Assembly (NCBI RefSeq): GCF_004104355.1
Contig: NZ_RJLM01000003.1
Span: 124,001 to 188,000, forward strand
Direction: 5' to 3'
Origin: Photobacterium chitinilyticum
Lineage (GTDB): Bacteria > Pseudomonadota > Gammaproteobacteria > Enterobacterales > Vibrionaceae
DNA: 64,000 bases
Shown piece after piece: positions 1 to 8,007 of the stretch. The position numbers and the translations under genes were made by a program. Under the pieces are notes generated by a model. It was not told where the DNA came from, did not search any database, and saw only the letters and a list, made by a program, of their open reading frames with translations. Numbering within the stretch: position 1 is the first letter of the stretch; every line of letters begins with the position of its first letter.

Positions 1-926
1 AGATAGTTTTCAATAAACTCAACAGACAAATCCTGGTTCGGACTTGCCGCATTAATACCGGCACTCAAAACACCCACGAACGGGTTCGAAGCACCACCGT
101 TCAGTGTAGGAAGAACCGCAACACCGTAGTTAACTTTTGATTTTTCCAAGTTGCCCCATGACCAAGGACCGTTGATGGTCATGGCAACATTGCCTTTGTT
201 AAATTCAGCTTCGGATACCGCGTAATCCATATCCGGAGAGATGACACCTTTCTTCGACAAATCAAGTAGGAAACTCAGCCCAGCGATACCCGCCTTGCTG
301 TTCACGCCAACCTGCTTGCCATCAAAGCCTGTTTCTGTCTTCTTAAAGGCATAGCCACCGTTAGCCGAAATCATCGGCCATGTGAAGTACGCATTCTTCA
401 CATCCCACATGATGGCTTTCTTGCCTTTCGCCTGCATTTGCTTTTCGATAGCATACAGCTCTTCCCATGTTTTCGGCGCTTCTGGCAATAGGTCTTTGTT
501 ATAAATCAGAGACGGTGATTCAACAGCCACTGGATAACCGACAAGCTTGCCTTCATAGGTCACGGCATCCCAGCTGAAATCGACAAACTTATTCTTAAAC
601 TCTTTAGAAGGTTTCACCTCGGCCAACAGGCCTGATTTCGCGTAGCCACCAAAACGGTCATGAGCCCAGAAAATAATATCCGGGCCACCACCTGTTGCGG
701 CTACCTGCTGGAATTTCGCTTCCAAGGATTCAGGGTACTGAACACTGACTTTAACGCCGGTATCTTCTTCAAATTTACGGCCGACTTCGGCAAGGCCGTC
801 ATAGCCTTTATCACCGTTGATCCAAATTAGAATTTCACCTTCCTGCATCGCTGCTGAAGCAGCCATTGGGAATGCGAGTGCAGTTGTAAGGGAACAAAGA
901 GTCAGAGTTTTCAGAACACGTTTCAT
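1..926 (-). CDS. malE: Maltose/maltodextrin-binding protein MalE (3' end outside window)
   Basis: Periplasmic substrate-binding protein that delivers maltose and maltodextrins to the MalFGK2 importer. The reverse-strand frame is open from an ATG at 926 to the window edge, giving about 308 of the roughly 395 residues usual for MalE. A cleavable signal peptide ([18 protein letters not shown], then AASA before the mature AMQEGE) is followed by typical MalE text such as LVIWINGD-like [32 protein letters not shown] and a [17 protein letters not shown] stretch. The upstream region carries a cluster of MalT-like boxes, consistent with maltose induction. malF and malG would be expected beyond position 1 but cannot be seen. 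The missing C-terminus is only a window-edge effect. Confidence 0.95.
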   Translation of the reverse strand, partial: MKRVLKTLTLCSLTTALAFPMAASAAMQEGEILIWINGDKGYDGLAEVGRKFEEDTGVKVSVQYPESLEAKFQQVAATGGGPDIIFWAHDRFGGYAKSGLLAEVKPSKEFKNKFVDFSWDAVTYEGKLVGYPVAVESPSLIYNKDLLPEAPKTWEELYAIEKQMQAKGKKAIMWDVKNAYFTWPMISANGGYAFKKTETGFDGKQVGVNSKAGIAGLSFLLDLSKKGVISPDMDYAVSEAEFNKGNVAMTINGPWSWGNLEKSKVNYGVAVLPTLNGGASNPFVGVLSAGINAASPNQDLSVEFIENY

Positions 927-964
927 AGTCGATTTCCGTTGTAATTTTTATGAACAGGGGGATT

Positions 965-1011
965 CTCCTCCCCCCTAGGCTGATGAGCATCATCCCCCAC
1001 CCTACGCCCCC
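965..1011 (-). promoter_or_regulatory. MalT-like activator boxes upstream of malE
   Basis: Read on the reverse strand, three direct motifs occur: GGGGGATGATG (988-998), GGGGGGAGGAG (965-975) and the weaker GGGGGCGTAGGG (1000-1011). The first two match the known MalT box GGGGA(T/G)GAGG at 9 of 10 positions. They end 39 bases before the malE start, so they probably drive malE. Confidence 0.75.
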
Positions 1012-1065
1012 ACCGAGTTTCGTTCGACTATGTGAAACTGCACACGTTTTGTTGGACAAAAACAG

Positions 1066-1093
1066 AAACGGCGCAGGAAAACCTGCGCCGTTT
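1066..1093 (-). terminator. Rho-independent terminator of the antiporter gene
   Basis: Perfect 12-bp stem (AAACGGCGCAGG / CCTGCGCCGTTT) with an AAAA loop. On the reverse strand it is followed by CTGTTTTTG, so it terminates the antiporter gene and insulates malE downstream. Confidence 0.85.
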
Positions 1094-1113
1094 ATCTACT
1101 TAATATGACAGGG

Positions 1114-2304
1114 CTAATCTTTTAGATTCAGGCCTAACTTATTCGATAAGGGTTCGATAGCCCAACCCTGAACAATCACAGAAATCAACACGATAAAGAA
1201 TACCATATGCATCATTTGCTGCGCTCCCGGTACCCCTTCCGCAGCCGGGATCAAGGCAAAAACTATCGGTGTCGCCCCTTTCAAACCTATTGCTGAGATA
1301 AAAACCTTCTTCTTGATGCTGACGGTTCTAAATGGCAAAAAACTAATAAAGACAGCCAACGGACGGGCAACAAACATCAACATCAAGGCAGGAATGATCG
1401 CAACCCATACATCGCTGATCAACGCTTTGGGGAAAAACTGTAATCCAAGAATAATGAACATCAAGGCCTGCGCCAACCAGGACAAACTGTTAAAGAAGTG
1501 CTTACTTACTTCCTTGCCACGAAGCAGTCCATTACCGATCACAACACCGGATACGTAAGAAGCAATCAAAATATTGCCACCAAGCAAATCACTACCGTAT
1601 GCGGCAATAACAAAACAGGCCAAAATAAAAACTGGGATCAAGCCATATTCTTCAAGCTTTATGTGGTTAAGTAACTTCACACCACAGAGCCCCACCAAAT
1701 AGCCTGCAACCATCCCTACTATAATTTGCTGTGCCAGCTCTAATCCTATTTCAGCAGCTCCTATGGGCTGATCGGTATTCACTAGCAGACCTGTCAGGAT
1801 CACAACCAACAGTAATGCCACAGGGTCGTTTGTCGCCGATTCAAACTCAAGCACAGTGTCGGTACTTTCTTTCAACTTGAGCTTCTTAGACTCCAGAATG
1901 GAAAAAACCGCAGCAGCATCGGTAGAAGAGACAACTGCCGCAAAAAGCATGCAGGTCAGAAGGTCAAAATCCAATACAAAATACAGTAGTCCACCCAAGA
2001 TCCCTGAGGTTAGAAGTACACCAGCCGTAGAGAGCATTCCGCCCTCTTTGTAGGCAACAAGAATATTGGACTTCGAGGTATTGAGCCCTCCGACAAAAAC
2101 AATAACATTAAGTGCTAGCGAGCCAATAAATGAAGTCAGTTCAAGATCATCATAGACGAAATCAAACTCACCATTGCCAAACAACAAACCGACCCCAATA
2201 AAAATCAGCAATGAAGGCAGGCCTAGTGTTTTAGACGGTTGGTGCAATAAAATACCAATCGCGGTCAGTACCGCCATTCCAAGCATGGTGAGTTCTGTAC
2301 TCAA
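1114..2304 (-). CDS. Cation/proton antiporter, CPA1 (NhaP) type, membrane domain only
   Basis: Inner-membrane antiporter expected to exchange Na+ or K+ for H+. The 396 residues are almost wholly hydrophobic with about twelve possible membrane segments. The central FESATNDPVA stretch (about residues 154-163) carries the acidic ND ion-binding pair typical of CPA1 exchangers. NhaP2/CvrA proteins usually add a cytoplasmic RCK-type tail of roughly 180 residues, which is absent: the protein stops soon after the last membrane segment (LSNKLGLNLKD). The start is a TTG at 2304, preferred over the ATG at 2286 because AAGGAG lies seven bases upstream. It is a single-gene unit with its own terminator. 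The exact ion cannot be told from sequence. Confidence 0.8.
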   Translation of the reverse strand: MSTELTMLGMAVLTAIGILLHQPSKTLGLPSLLIFIGVGLLFGNGEFDFVYDDLELTSFIGSLALNVIVFVGGLNTSKSNILVAYKEGGMLSTAGVLLTSGILGGLLYFVLDFDLLTCMLFAAVVSSTDAAAVFSILESKKLKLKESTDTVLEFESATNDPVALLLVVILTGLLVNTDQPIGAAEIGLELAQQIIVGMVAGYLVGLCGVKLLNHIKLEEYGLIPVFILACFVIAAYGSDLLGGNILIASYVSGVVIGNGLLRGKEVSKHFFNSLSWLAQALMFIILGLQFFPKALISDVWVAIIPALMLMFVARPLAVFISFLPFRTVSIKKKVFISAIGLKGATPIVFALIPAAEGVPGAQQMMHMVFFIVLISVIVQGWAIEPLSNKLGLNLKD

Positions 2305-2773
2305 TGCGTAGCTCCTTACAATGCACCCTGAACGATTTTACCCACAGGCCACTTCAAGGTACTAGCTTGGGGGTTTACAGAATAAATTACTGAGACAATT
2401 TTGAGATAACACGATGAAGTGTTTTATATCTAAGGATATTACAAGTTAATACCGTCAAATTCATAAAAGCTTAGACTCAGACTCTCTCAATTGCTATTAG
2501 CAAAATAAGCAAACGACACTTAAACGTCAATGCATAAAGGGGCTAGATACACATTTTGTAAATAAAAAGCCACCTGGCAGAAAATTCAATCAAAACCCAA
2601 ATAAAATACACTTTTGCCAAGATGGCGATACCAGCTTAACTAAACTAACCTGATAACTTTTGTGTAATAAATAGCAAGACAACGGTTCTATATGTATACC
2701 TAAGAAACGGTGTAAATGGGTAAACGACTTGGGCATAAAACATCTTACGAAGAATCTTACGAGGAGAAGAATA
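2305..2773. other. Intergenic region, divergent promoters, no gene seen
   Basis: AT-rich spacer between the antiporter (reverse) and the small secreted peptide (forward). It should hold both promoters. I see no RNA gene or strong operator. A short direct repeat of TCTTACGA occurs just before the peptide's ribosome site. A 76-codon reverse frame at 2590-2820 overlaps the peptide gene and is not credible. Confidence 0.5.
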
Positions 2774-2920
2774 ATGAAGTTGAAAGCGCTACTTATTGCC
2801 AGCAGCTTATTCTTTGCCAATGTTGCTGTGGCATCCGATCACTGTAGCTGGTACATCGAAGATCGTGGCTGGTGTACTCCATATTTCCCGACTAGTGATC
2901 CTTACCCATCAAAAAAATAA
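2774..2920 (+). CDS. Small secreted two-cysteine peptide, unknown function
   Basis: A 48-residue protein. The first 21 residues form a clean signal peptide (MKLKALLIASSLFFANVAVA, cleavage likely after AxA/S). This leaves a mature peptide of about 27 residues rich in aromatic and charged residues with two cysteines (DHCSWYIEDRGWCTPYF). The start at 2774 is favoured because GAGGAG lies at 2761-2766; the longer frame from 2729 would bury the signal peptide. A strong terminator follows 27 bases after the stop. The two cysteines could form a disulfide in the periplasm. I recognise no family. The combination of SD sequence, signal peptide and terminator argues that this is a real gene. Confidence 0.7.
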   Translation: MKLKALLIASSLFFANVAVASDHCSWYIEDRGWCTPYFPTSDPYPSKK

Positions 2921-2947
2921 TAGCGTGGAGAATCTCGTTCAAATAAT

Positions 2948-2974
2948 AAAGCCGCTGAATATATCAGCGGCTTT
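2948..2974. terminator. Bidirectional terminator between peptide and amylase genes
   Basis: Stem AAAGCCGCTGA / TCAGCGGCTTT with loop ATATA, flanked by A and T residues on both sides. It lies between the convergent peptide and amylase genes and can serve both. Confidence 0.8.
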
Positions 2975-3007
2975 CGACATAACTGTGAAATTAGTATGGC
3001 GTTGAGA

Positions 3008-4807
3008 TTAGCTCAGAGCAAAGATCTTTGCAGCCAAAGGCGTTAACTCAATACTGACCTCCCCCTTGCCTTCCAAAATGGAAAGTGCCACTTCCTCAGT
3101 GCCATACAACTGCTCAGTTAACAAATAGTCACCATCATTAAGCCGCCATGAGTCAACCAGTGCAGGAGGCAAAACAAGCTTAACGCTTCCATGGTCCTGA
3201 TCTGTGAAATTCGCAATAATTAGCAGTTTTCGCTGCTCGTCAAAACGACTAAAGCAAAATAGCTGATCGTTATAGTCAGGATTGTACCGACGGTTATAAC
3301 AATGGATCTCCTGATACTCGCCTGTCATTGCCGAATCTACCAGCGAGAAACTAAGCAGTCTCTGATAGAAGTCACGTAGCTTCGTCTCTTCATCACTAAG
3401 CAAGCCACCATCAAATTTTCCACCGTTCATCCAGCACTGATGATTAGGCACGCCATAATAGTCAAAGATAGTGGTACGTGATTTAAGTCCAAAACCAGCA
3501 TCATCGCCACCAGCTTCACCCACTTCCTGGCCGAAATAGATCATGGTCGGTGATGTACTGAGTGTGGCCGATACCAACATTGCCGGTTTGCCCTTATTGG
3601 CATCCCCCGCAAACTCAGGGCTGGCGACACGCTGCTCGTCATGATTATCGAGAAAATGCAGCATGTGGTGCTCTATATCTTTCAGCTGCTCCTGCACCTC
3701 AGCAATTGCATCAGTTGAACCTTTTCCTTGCATCACCAATTTCAGACTGTCGTACAGATCAACCTTGTCATAAAGGTAATCCATTTTGCCTAGATGAATA
3801 TAATCACGATACAAATGCGGCTGGTAGACTTCAGCCATTAAAAAGGCATCCGGATTGACCTGCTTGATAGCGGAATTCATAAAGCTCCAAAATTCCACCG
3901 GTACCATTTCCGCCATATCATAGCGGAAGCCGTCGACACCATGAGCCAGCCAGTACAGGGCAATATCGCGAAACTTAATCCAGGAATCCGGCACCACTTT
4001 ATCTTGCCAAAACGAGTAATGATCGCCGTGATCTTTCGCTTCATACCCTTGGGGCAGCTCATCGAAATCCTTGGTTCCGTCCGGCTTCACTCCGTAATTC
4101 ACTTTGACCGTTTCATACCAGTCATCGAAATTTGGCTGAGCCAAACGCGACCCATTACCTGTCCATTTGGCCGGGAACTCATCATAGGGCACACCAAGAT
4201 CTGGATGCGCTTCACCACCCAGAGGTTGGTAACCATTCTCAGCATCAGGCAGCTTGAATGCCTCTCCCGGAATATAATAAAAATTATTATCCCGGTGATA
4301 AACTAGGCTCGTATCGTCAGAAGCACCAAAGTCTTCAACGCCTTCCGGGTTGGTTAAGCCTTCATAACGACGAGCCACGTGATTCGGCACAATATCAATG
4401 ATCACTTTCAAACCATTTCGATGACTGCGTTCGATAAGCGCTTTAAATTCTGCCAAGCGGTTAACCGGATCATCAGCCAGATCCGGATTAACGTTGTAAT
4501 AATCTTTTACTGCATAGGGCGATCCTGCCCGCCCCTTCACAACGCTTGGGTGATCGGCACTTATTCCGTATTGGCTATAATCTCTTACCAAAGCATGATG
4601 AGGAACACCGGTATACCAAATATGGCTAACCCCTAACTGCTGAATTTCAGTTAAAGCTTTATCCGTAAAGTCATTAAATTTACCGACACCATTTTCTTCA
4701 ATGGTGCCCCATGATTTGTTGGTTGTATTGGTATTGCCGAACAAACGTGTGAATACCTGATAGACGACATGTTTTTTAGGGGCTTTGATTGTCTTAATTT
4801 CAGTCAT
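3008..4807 (-). CDS. Cytoplasmic alpha-amylase, GH13 family
   Basis: Hydrolyses alpha-1,4 bonds of maltodextrin or glycogen; no signal peptide, so it should act in the cytoplasm. With the ATG at 4807 (MTEIKTIKAPKK) it is 599 residues. GH13 regions appear in order: DIVPNH (about 138-143), GFRYDMAEM with nucleophile D297, MAEVY with acid/base E326, and LDNHDEQR with D390. A C-terminal beta domain follows. A 27-residue longer frame from a TTG at 4888 exists, but its extension is unlike the family. It lies 133 bases downstream of malM on the same strand and may be partly read through from lamB-malM. Exact product pattern cannot be read from sequence. Confidence 0.88.
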   Translation of the reverse strand: MTEIKTIKAPKKHVVYQVFTRLFGNTNTTNKSWGTIEENGVGKFNDFTDKALTEIQQLGVSHIWYTGVPHHALVRDYSQYGISADHPSVVKGRAGSPYAVKDYYNVNPDLADDPVNRLAEFKALIERSHRNGLKVIIDIVPNHVARRYEGLTNPEGVEDFGASDDTSLVYHRDNNFYYIPGEAFKLPDAENGYQPLGGEAHPDLGVPYDEFPAKWTGNGSRLAQPNFDDWYETVKVNYGVKPDGTKDFDELPQGYEAKDHGDHYSFWQDKVVPDSWIKFRDIALYWLAHGVDGFRYDMAEMVPVEFWSFMNSAIKQVNPDAFLMAEVYQPHLYRDYIHLGKMDYLYDKVDLYDSLKLVMQGKGSTDAIAEVQEQLKDIEHHMLHFLDNHDEQRVASPEFAGDANKGKPAMLVSATLSTSPTMIYFGQEVGEAGGDDAGFGLKSRTTIFDYYGVPNHQCWMNGGKFDGGLLSDEETKLRDFYQRLLSFSLVDSAMTGEYQEIHCYNRRYNPDYNDQLFCFSRFDEQRKLLIIANFTDQDHGSVKLVLPPALVDSWRLNDGDYLLTEQLYGTEEVALSILEGKGEVSIELTPLAAKIFALS

Positions 4808-4940
4808 GGCAAGATAACTCAGAAGGCTAATATTGGAGTCAGAGAGAGAAACAAGAACGGGAAAATGGACATCAACCCGTATCTCCAAGCCGCGTCAAAA
4901 TGAGTGCTCTCATCCTGACGCAACCTGGATTATTCAGTGA

Positions 4941-5867
4941 TTACTTTTTGATTAGTTGGATAAACGTTGCTTCGGCAGTACTAGAGCCCGCTCGTTTGGC
5001 TTCATCTAACAGTTGTAGCGCTTTATGCATATCGTTCTTTTCAACGGCAGCCTTGATTTGAGCATTATAAAACGCTTCACTTTCAGACAGCATTTTGGGG
5101 CTATTCGCTTTTTCTATGCTTGGCTGTTGTGTTGTTACCGCTGCAGCAACAGGGACTGGCGCCACGACAGCATTCGCAGGCGTATTAACTGAGGTATTAA
5201 CCGGAGCTTTAGTTGAAGCAGGCACTACAAACTCATCGGCCCGGTAGGAACGTAAATTCAACGGTTTCAAATCCAGTTCCAACGAGCCAAACTTCTGATG
5301 CTGAATCACAGGATCCGTCACCATTGGTCTTGCAAGCCCAAGCTCCTCGGCACGAACACGTTCAGGGTGTGGGATCGTAATATTGCCTTCACGGTATTTC
5401 AGCGGAGAATAAATCACCATGTAAGGCGTTGTTTGCTGATCCATTTCGAATCGATGCTGGTAACTCGACAGGCTGAGAATATTGGAAGGCTTCACGTTAA
5501 AATCATCAAGCTCAATGGTTTTAACTGGCTTGAACTGTGGATCCAATAGCAAAATCTTTGGCGCAAAAACCCCAGCCGACTTCATTAAGCTTTTTACATC
5601 TACCTGCATACGTTCGACGTTATTTGGTAACGCAAAACCTGCATAGTAACTTTTACCGTCGCTAAACTGACCGACTTTCGAGTACTCGTCGATAACAAAA
5701 TCAATACTGTCACCGTGCATCGGTACCCAAGAGAACTCACTGTATGCATTGCAGCAAACAGGGGCTGTGACTGCGACATCTTTTGCCACTACAACTGAAG
5801 GGGAAGCTGCACAACCAAGTAAACTTGCCGCCAGTAAAGCAGCAAGTGTCGTTTTAATTATTTTCAT
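4941..5867 (-). CDS. malM: Maltose operon periplasmic lipoprotein MalM
   Basis: MalM-family protein of 308 residues. The N-terminus is a lipoprotein signal (MKIIKTTLAALLAASLLGC, lipobox LLGC, Cys19). An early CCNAY stretch, a beta-rich central domain and a hydrophilic Ala/Pro/Val linker (about 220-250) precede a C-terminal helical segment ending in IQLIKK. MalM is a known member of the enteric malK-lamB-malM operon and its biochemical role is unsettled. Here it follows lamB on the same strand, but a terminator and a 287-bp inverted-repeat element separate the two, so its expression may be lower or independent. Confidence 0.85.
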   Translation of the reverse strand: MKIIKTTLAALLAASLLGCAASPSVVVAKDVAVTAPVCCNAYSEFSWVPMHGDSIDFVIDEYSKVGQFSDGKSYYAGFALPNNVERMQVDVKSLMKSAGVFAPKILLLDPQFKPVKTIELDDFNVKPSNILSLSSYQHRFEMDQQTTPYMVIYSPLKYREGNITIPHPERVRAEELGLARPMVTDPVIQHQKFGSLELDLKPLNLRSYRADEFVVPASTKAPVNTSVNTPANAVVAPVPVAAAVTTQQPSIEKANSPKMLSESEAFYNAQIKAAVEKNDMHKALQLLDEAKRAGSSTAEATFIQLIKK

Positions 5868-5896
5868 TTTTGATCTCCCATACCCCTATGACTTTA

Positions 5897-5958
5897 TTGG
5901 GTATATATCTATTAGCATCGGACAAATCTACAACAGAATCCAATAGATATATACCCAA
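5897..5958. repeat. 17-bp inverted repeat overlapping the mobile-type element edge
   Basis: TTGGGTATATATCTATT at 5897-5913 is perfectly repeated in inverted orientation at 5942-5958. The second arm overlaps the left end of the 5949-6235 element. It may be a remnant of a second insertion, a duplicated terminus, or a hairpin in the malM leader. Confidence 0.6.
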
Positions 5959-6235
5959 GCCACCTCAAGATGCTCGTTTCAGCGAGAATTACTTGGCTAC
6001 TAGGCTAGGCACCGATTTGAAGATCTAGTGGTTCTAAATTAATAATCGGTAACAACACATAGAAGCCCCTTCTTTATTGATATAGAACAGGGGCTCGCCC
6101 TTTGGGAGTGAACCAGCGAGCCCATCTCTGTGTCAAATAACGTTGAAAGGGAATGCCATTCCTACCGTTATTTTCCTTGAACTGAACACGCTGGCTTCAC
6201 TCTGAATCCTGCATCTTGAAGTAGCTTGGGTATAT
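5949..6235. mobile_element. MITE-like non-coding element between lamB and malM
   Basis: The ends are inverted repeats of 25 bp with two mismatches: ATATACCCAAGCCACCTCAA (continuing to 5973) on the left, and GCATCTTGAAGTAGCTTGGG (starting 6211) on the right. The inside holds no credible gene but contains internal complementary tracts, for example AAGCCCCT with AGGGGCT around 6063-6094. Similar TATACCCAAGC(T/C)AC-ended repeats are, to my knowledge, dispersed in Vibrionaceae genomes. It sits in a transcribed intergenic space, so it may affect malM transcript stability or readthrough. No transposase is encoded. Confidence 0.7.
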
Positions 6236-6238
6236 ACT

Positions 6239-6265
6239 CAAAAAGGCAGCCCGAGGGCTGCCTTT
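6239..6265 (-). terminator. Terminator at the end of lamB
   Basis: Stem AAAGGCAGCCC / GGGCTGCCTTT around a two-base loop, with a T5 tail on the reverse strand, starting 14 bases after the lamB stop. Confidence 0.85.
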
Positions 6266-6278
6266 AACACTAAATGGC

Positions 6279-7634
6279 TTAGAACCAGATTTCAGTGTGA
6301 ACACCAACAACAACTTCGTCGTCGCCGTTCTTAATACCGATAATGCCTGCACTCGCTTCATCATCAGCTTTGATGTAGCTTACGTATGGTTTGATCTGTG
6401 GGCGACCAAAGTAGTCAGCATTAACTGTGATTGCAGAAGCTAGCTCTACGTTGATGATATCGCTCTCAACTGAGTCGCCAGTACGGCTCCAGTAACCTTC
6501 CTTACCCTCTTCGTGACCGTAAGATGCAGTCATTTCAAGACGTAGGTTATCATTCACTTTGTAAGAAGGGCGAACAGCTGCGATGTAACGCTTAAGGTCG
6601 TCTGCACCAAATAGTTCATCCAATGCTGCAAAGTAAGTCAGTTCAGAACCCATCTGCCAGTTATCTGAAATATTCAGCACACCGTATGAAGTGATGAAGA
6701 TTGATTGTGCATCATCGTCACCGCCAGACCAACCACCGAAGTTCAAACCACGGTTCTGCGCAACGCCTTCACCGTAAGTAATGGCTGTTTGAGTCCAGCC
6801 GTCTAGGCCGTAGTAGTCACGGTTATATGTGATACCCGCACCAATACCGCTGTCTGAATCTGAACCTTTGTTCGCCTGGGACATTACTTTCAGGTCGAAA
6901 TCAAAGCTACCGCCAAGTGCCTTAACACCGTAGTAGTACAAATCAATAGACGTCAGCGTAGAACGCTCACCTGCGCCATCTTTCTTAACTTTACACTTGT
7001 TAGGATCTGTTGAGATTGAGCCATCTTTTTGCTTACAATCCAGGCTATAAGCGTCAGCAGAGCCCGCATCTGGGTCAGCAGTGACAACCGCTAGACCAGC
7101 CGTGTGACCAGCAAGTTTAGTCTGAAGACCTGCACCAACACCTGAAGACTGCTTCCAGAACTCACCAGAAAGAAGGCCTGCAGCACGGTTAAAGTAACGC
7201 TGACCAGCCCAGATAGAAGTATCTTCGCCAAGGTATGAAATACCACCAATCTCAACAAAAGTTTCTTTAACTTCAAACTGAGCATCATCGTTAGCTTTTT
7301 GGCTGCCTGAAGATGACATTGCGTATGAGTTGCCGTTACCAAACTCAGAACGTACAACGAAATCAGACCAAACGCCGTTCTGGTGCTCAGTATGCTTCTT
7401 AACTACAAACTCAACTTGGTTAGTACTTTTACCGTGCGTACCAGCAGTTTTATAGTCTGGCTTACCGTATTCAGTATCAACTGTTTCGCCTTCTACCATA
7501 CGGTAGTTCATAGAGCCATAGCCATGTACTTCCCAACCGTCAGTGATTACGTCTGTTCCAGACTCAGCTGCGACGTTTGCGGAAGCAAGTGCGGTTAGTA
7601 ATGCCGCTGCTACAGGTACTAACTTGTGTTTCAT
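6279..7634 (-). CDS. lamB: Maltoporin LamB
   Basis: Outer-membrane trimeric porin for maltose and maltodextrin diffusion. The 451 residues start with a signal peptide (MKHKLVPVAAALLTALASANVAA) and end in the barrel-closing VGVHTEIWF with terminal Phe. The N-terminal GYGSMNYRMVEGE strand and the VEFVVKKHTE region are like other maltoporins. About residues 200-215 hold an insertion with two cysteines (LDCKQ and NKCKVKK) that could form a disulfide-tied external loop. AAGGGA lies upstream of the ATG at 7634. MalT-like boxes and a CRP-like site lie 90-175 bases upstream, matching maltose induction with catabolite control. It is divergent from glgX and its own terminator follows. Confidence 0.93.
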   Translation of the reverse strand: MKHKLVPVAAALLTALASANVAAESGTDVITDGWEVHGYGSMNYRMVEGETVDTEYGKPDYKTAGTHGKSTNQVEFVVKKHTEHQNGVWSDFVVRSEFGNGNSYAMSSSGSQKANDDAQFEVKETFVEIGGISYLGEDTSIWAGQRYFNRAAGLLSGEFWKQSSGVGAGLQTKLAGHTAGLAVVTADPDAGSADAYSLDCKQKDGSISTDPNKCKVKKDGAGERSTLTSIDLYYYGVKALGGSFDFDLKVMSQANKGSDSDSGIGAGITYNRDYYGLDGWTQTAITYGEGVAQNRGLNFGGWSGGDDDAQSIFITSYGVLNISDNWQMGSELTYFAALDELFGADDLKRYIAAVRPSYKVNDNLRLEMTASYGHEEGKEGYWSRTGDSVESDIINVELASAITVNADYFGRPQIKPYVSYIKADDEASAGIIGIKNGDDEVVVGVHTEIWF

Positions 7635-7721
7635 AGGAATGTCCCTTCATAATTATTGTGTCGGTTGCTATCTGGCAACCTTTCTTTCGGGACTCATATT
7701 CAGCTTTCATTCAGACAAGCA

Positions 7722-7771
7722 CATCCTCCTAATACTGGGGGGAGTAGGGAGGAGTAGAGGGGCGTAGTAAT
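7722..7771 (+). promoter_or_regulatory. MalT-like boxes upstream of lamB
   Basis: Forward-strand direct motifs GGGGAGTAGG (near 7739), AGGGAGGAGT (near 7746) and GGGGCGTAGT (near 7759), plus GGAGGATG on the reverse strand (7722-7729). The first two match the MalT box GGGGA(T/G)GAGG at 8-9 of 10 positions. The cluster is 90-140 bases from the lamB start and over 230 from glgX. Confidence 0.7.
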
Positions 7772-7786
7772 TAGGGAGTAGCGATG

Positions 7787-7807
7787 TTTCGTGATACGCC
7801 TCACGAA
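7787..7807. promoter_or_regulatory. CRP-like palindrome
   Basis: TTCGTGA-N6-TCACGAA is a perfect inverted repeat containing the CRP core GTGA-N6-TCAC. It lies beside the MalT boxes, as in known CRP/MalT co-activated promoters. Confidence 0.6.
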
Positions 7808-7938
7808 GATCAGGCGTAATACTGTAAGAAACATACGAAAAGCAAATGAAAAATAAGAGGCTAGTCACTTATTTTAAATATTAATGGAATAATCAGTAAC
7901 CAAAATTAATTTAAACTTTTATCAAAAAAAAACATTGC

Positions 7939-7966
7939 TTGACTGACGCAATTTTCCCGATTTAAT
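7939..7966 (+). promoter_or_regulatory. Predicted sigma-70 promoter of glgX
   Basis: -35 TTGACT (7939-7944), 16-base spacer, -10 TTTAAT (7961-7966), about 40 bases before the glgX ATG. Match by eye only. Confidence 0.5.
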
Positions 7967-8007
7967 AGCAGGTATGAATAGGTTAAATAAGTAAAGAGAT
8001 AAACTAA

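Larger units (their letters stand above)
7635..8007. other. lamB-glgX divergent regulatory region
   Basis: A 373-base gap holding the MalT boxes, the CRP-like site and the glgX promoter described separately. The rest is AT-rich with no gene. Confidence 0.6.

Noticed and set aside
1031-1046. Possible CRP site TGTGAAACTGCACACG upstream of malE
   Set aside because: Spacing between the half sites does not fit TGTGA-N6-TCACA; only the left half matches.
2590-2820. 76-codon reverse frame overlapping the small secreted peptide
   Set aside because: Antisense to a gene with SD, signal peptide and terminator; no SD of its own.
3562-4636. Several forward frames of 85-121 codons opposite the amylase gene
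   Set aside because: Antisense shadows of a strongly conserved GH13 gene.
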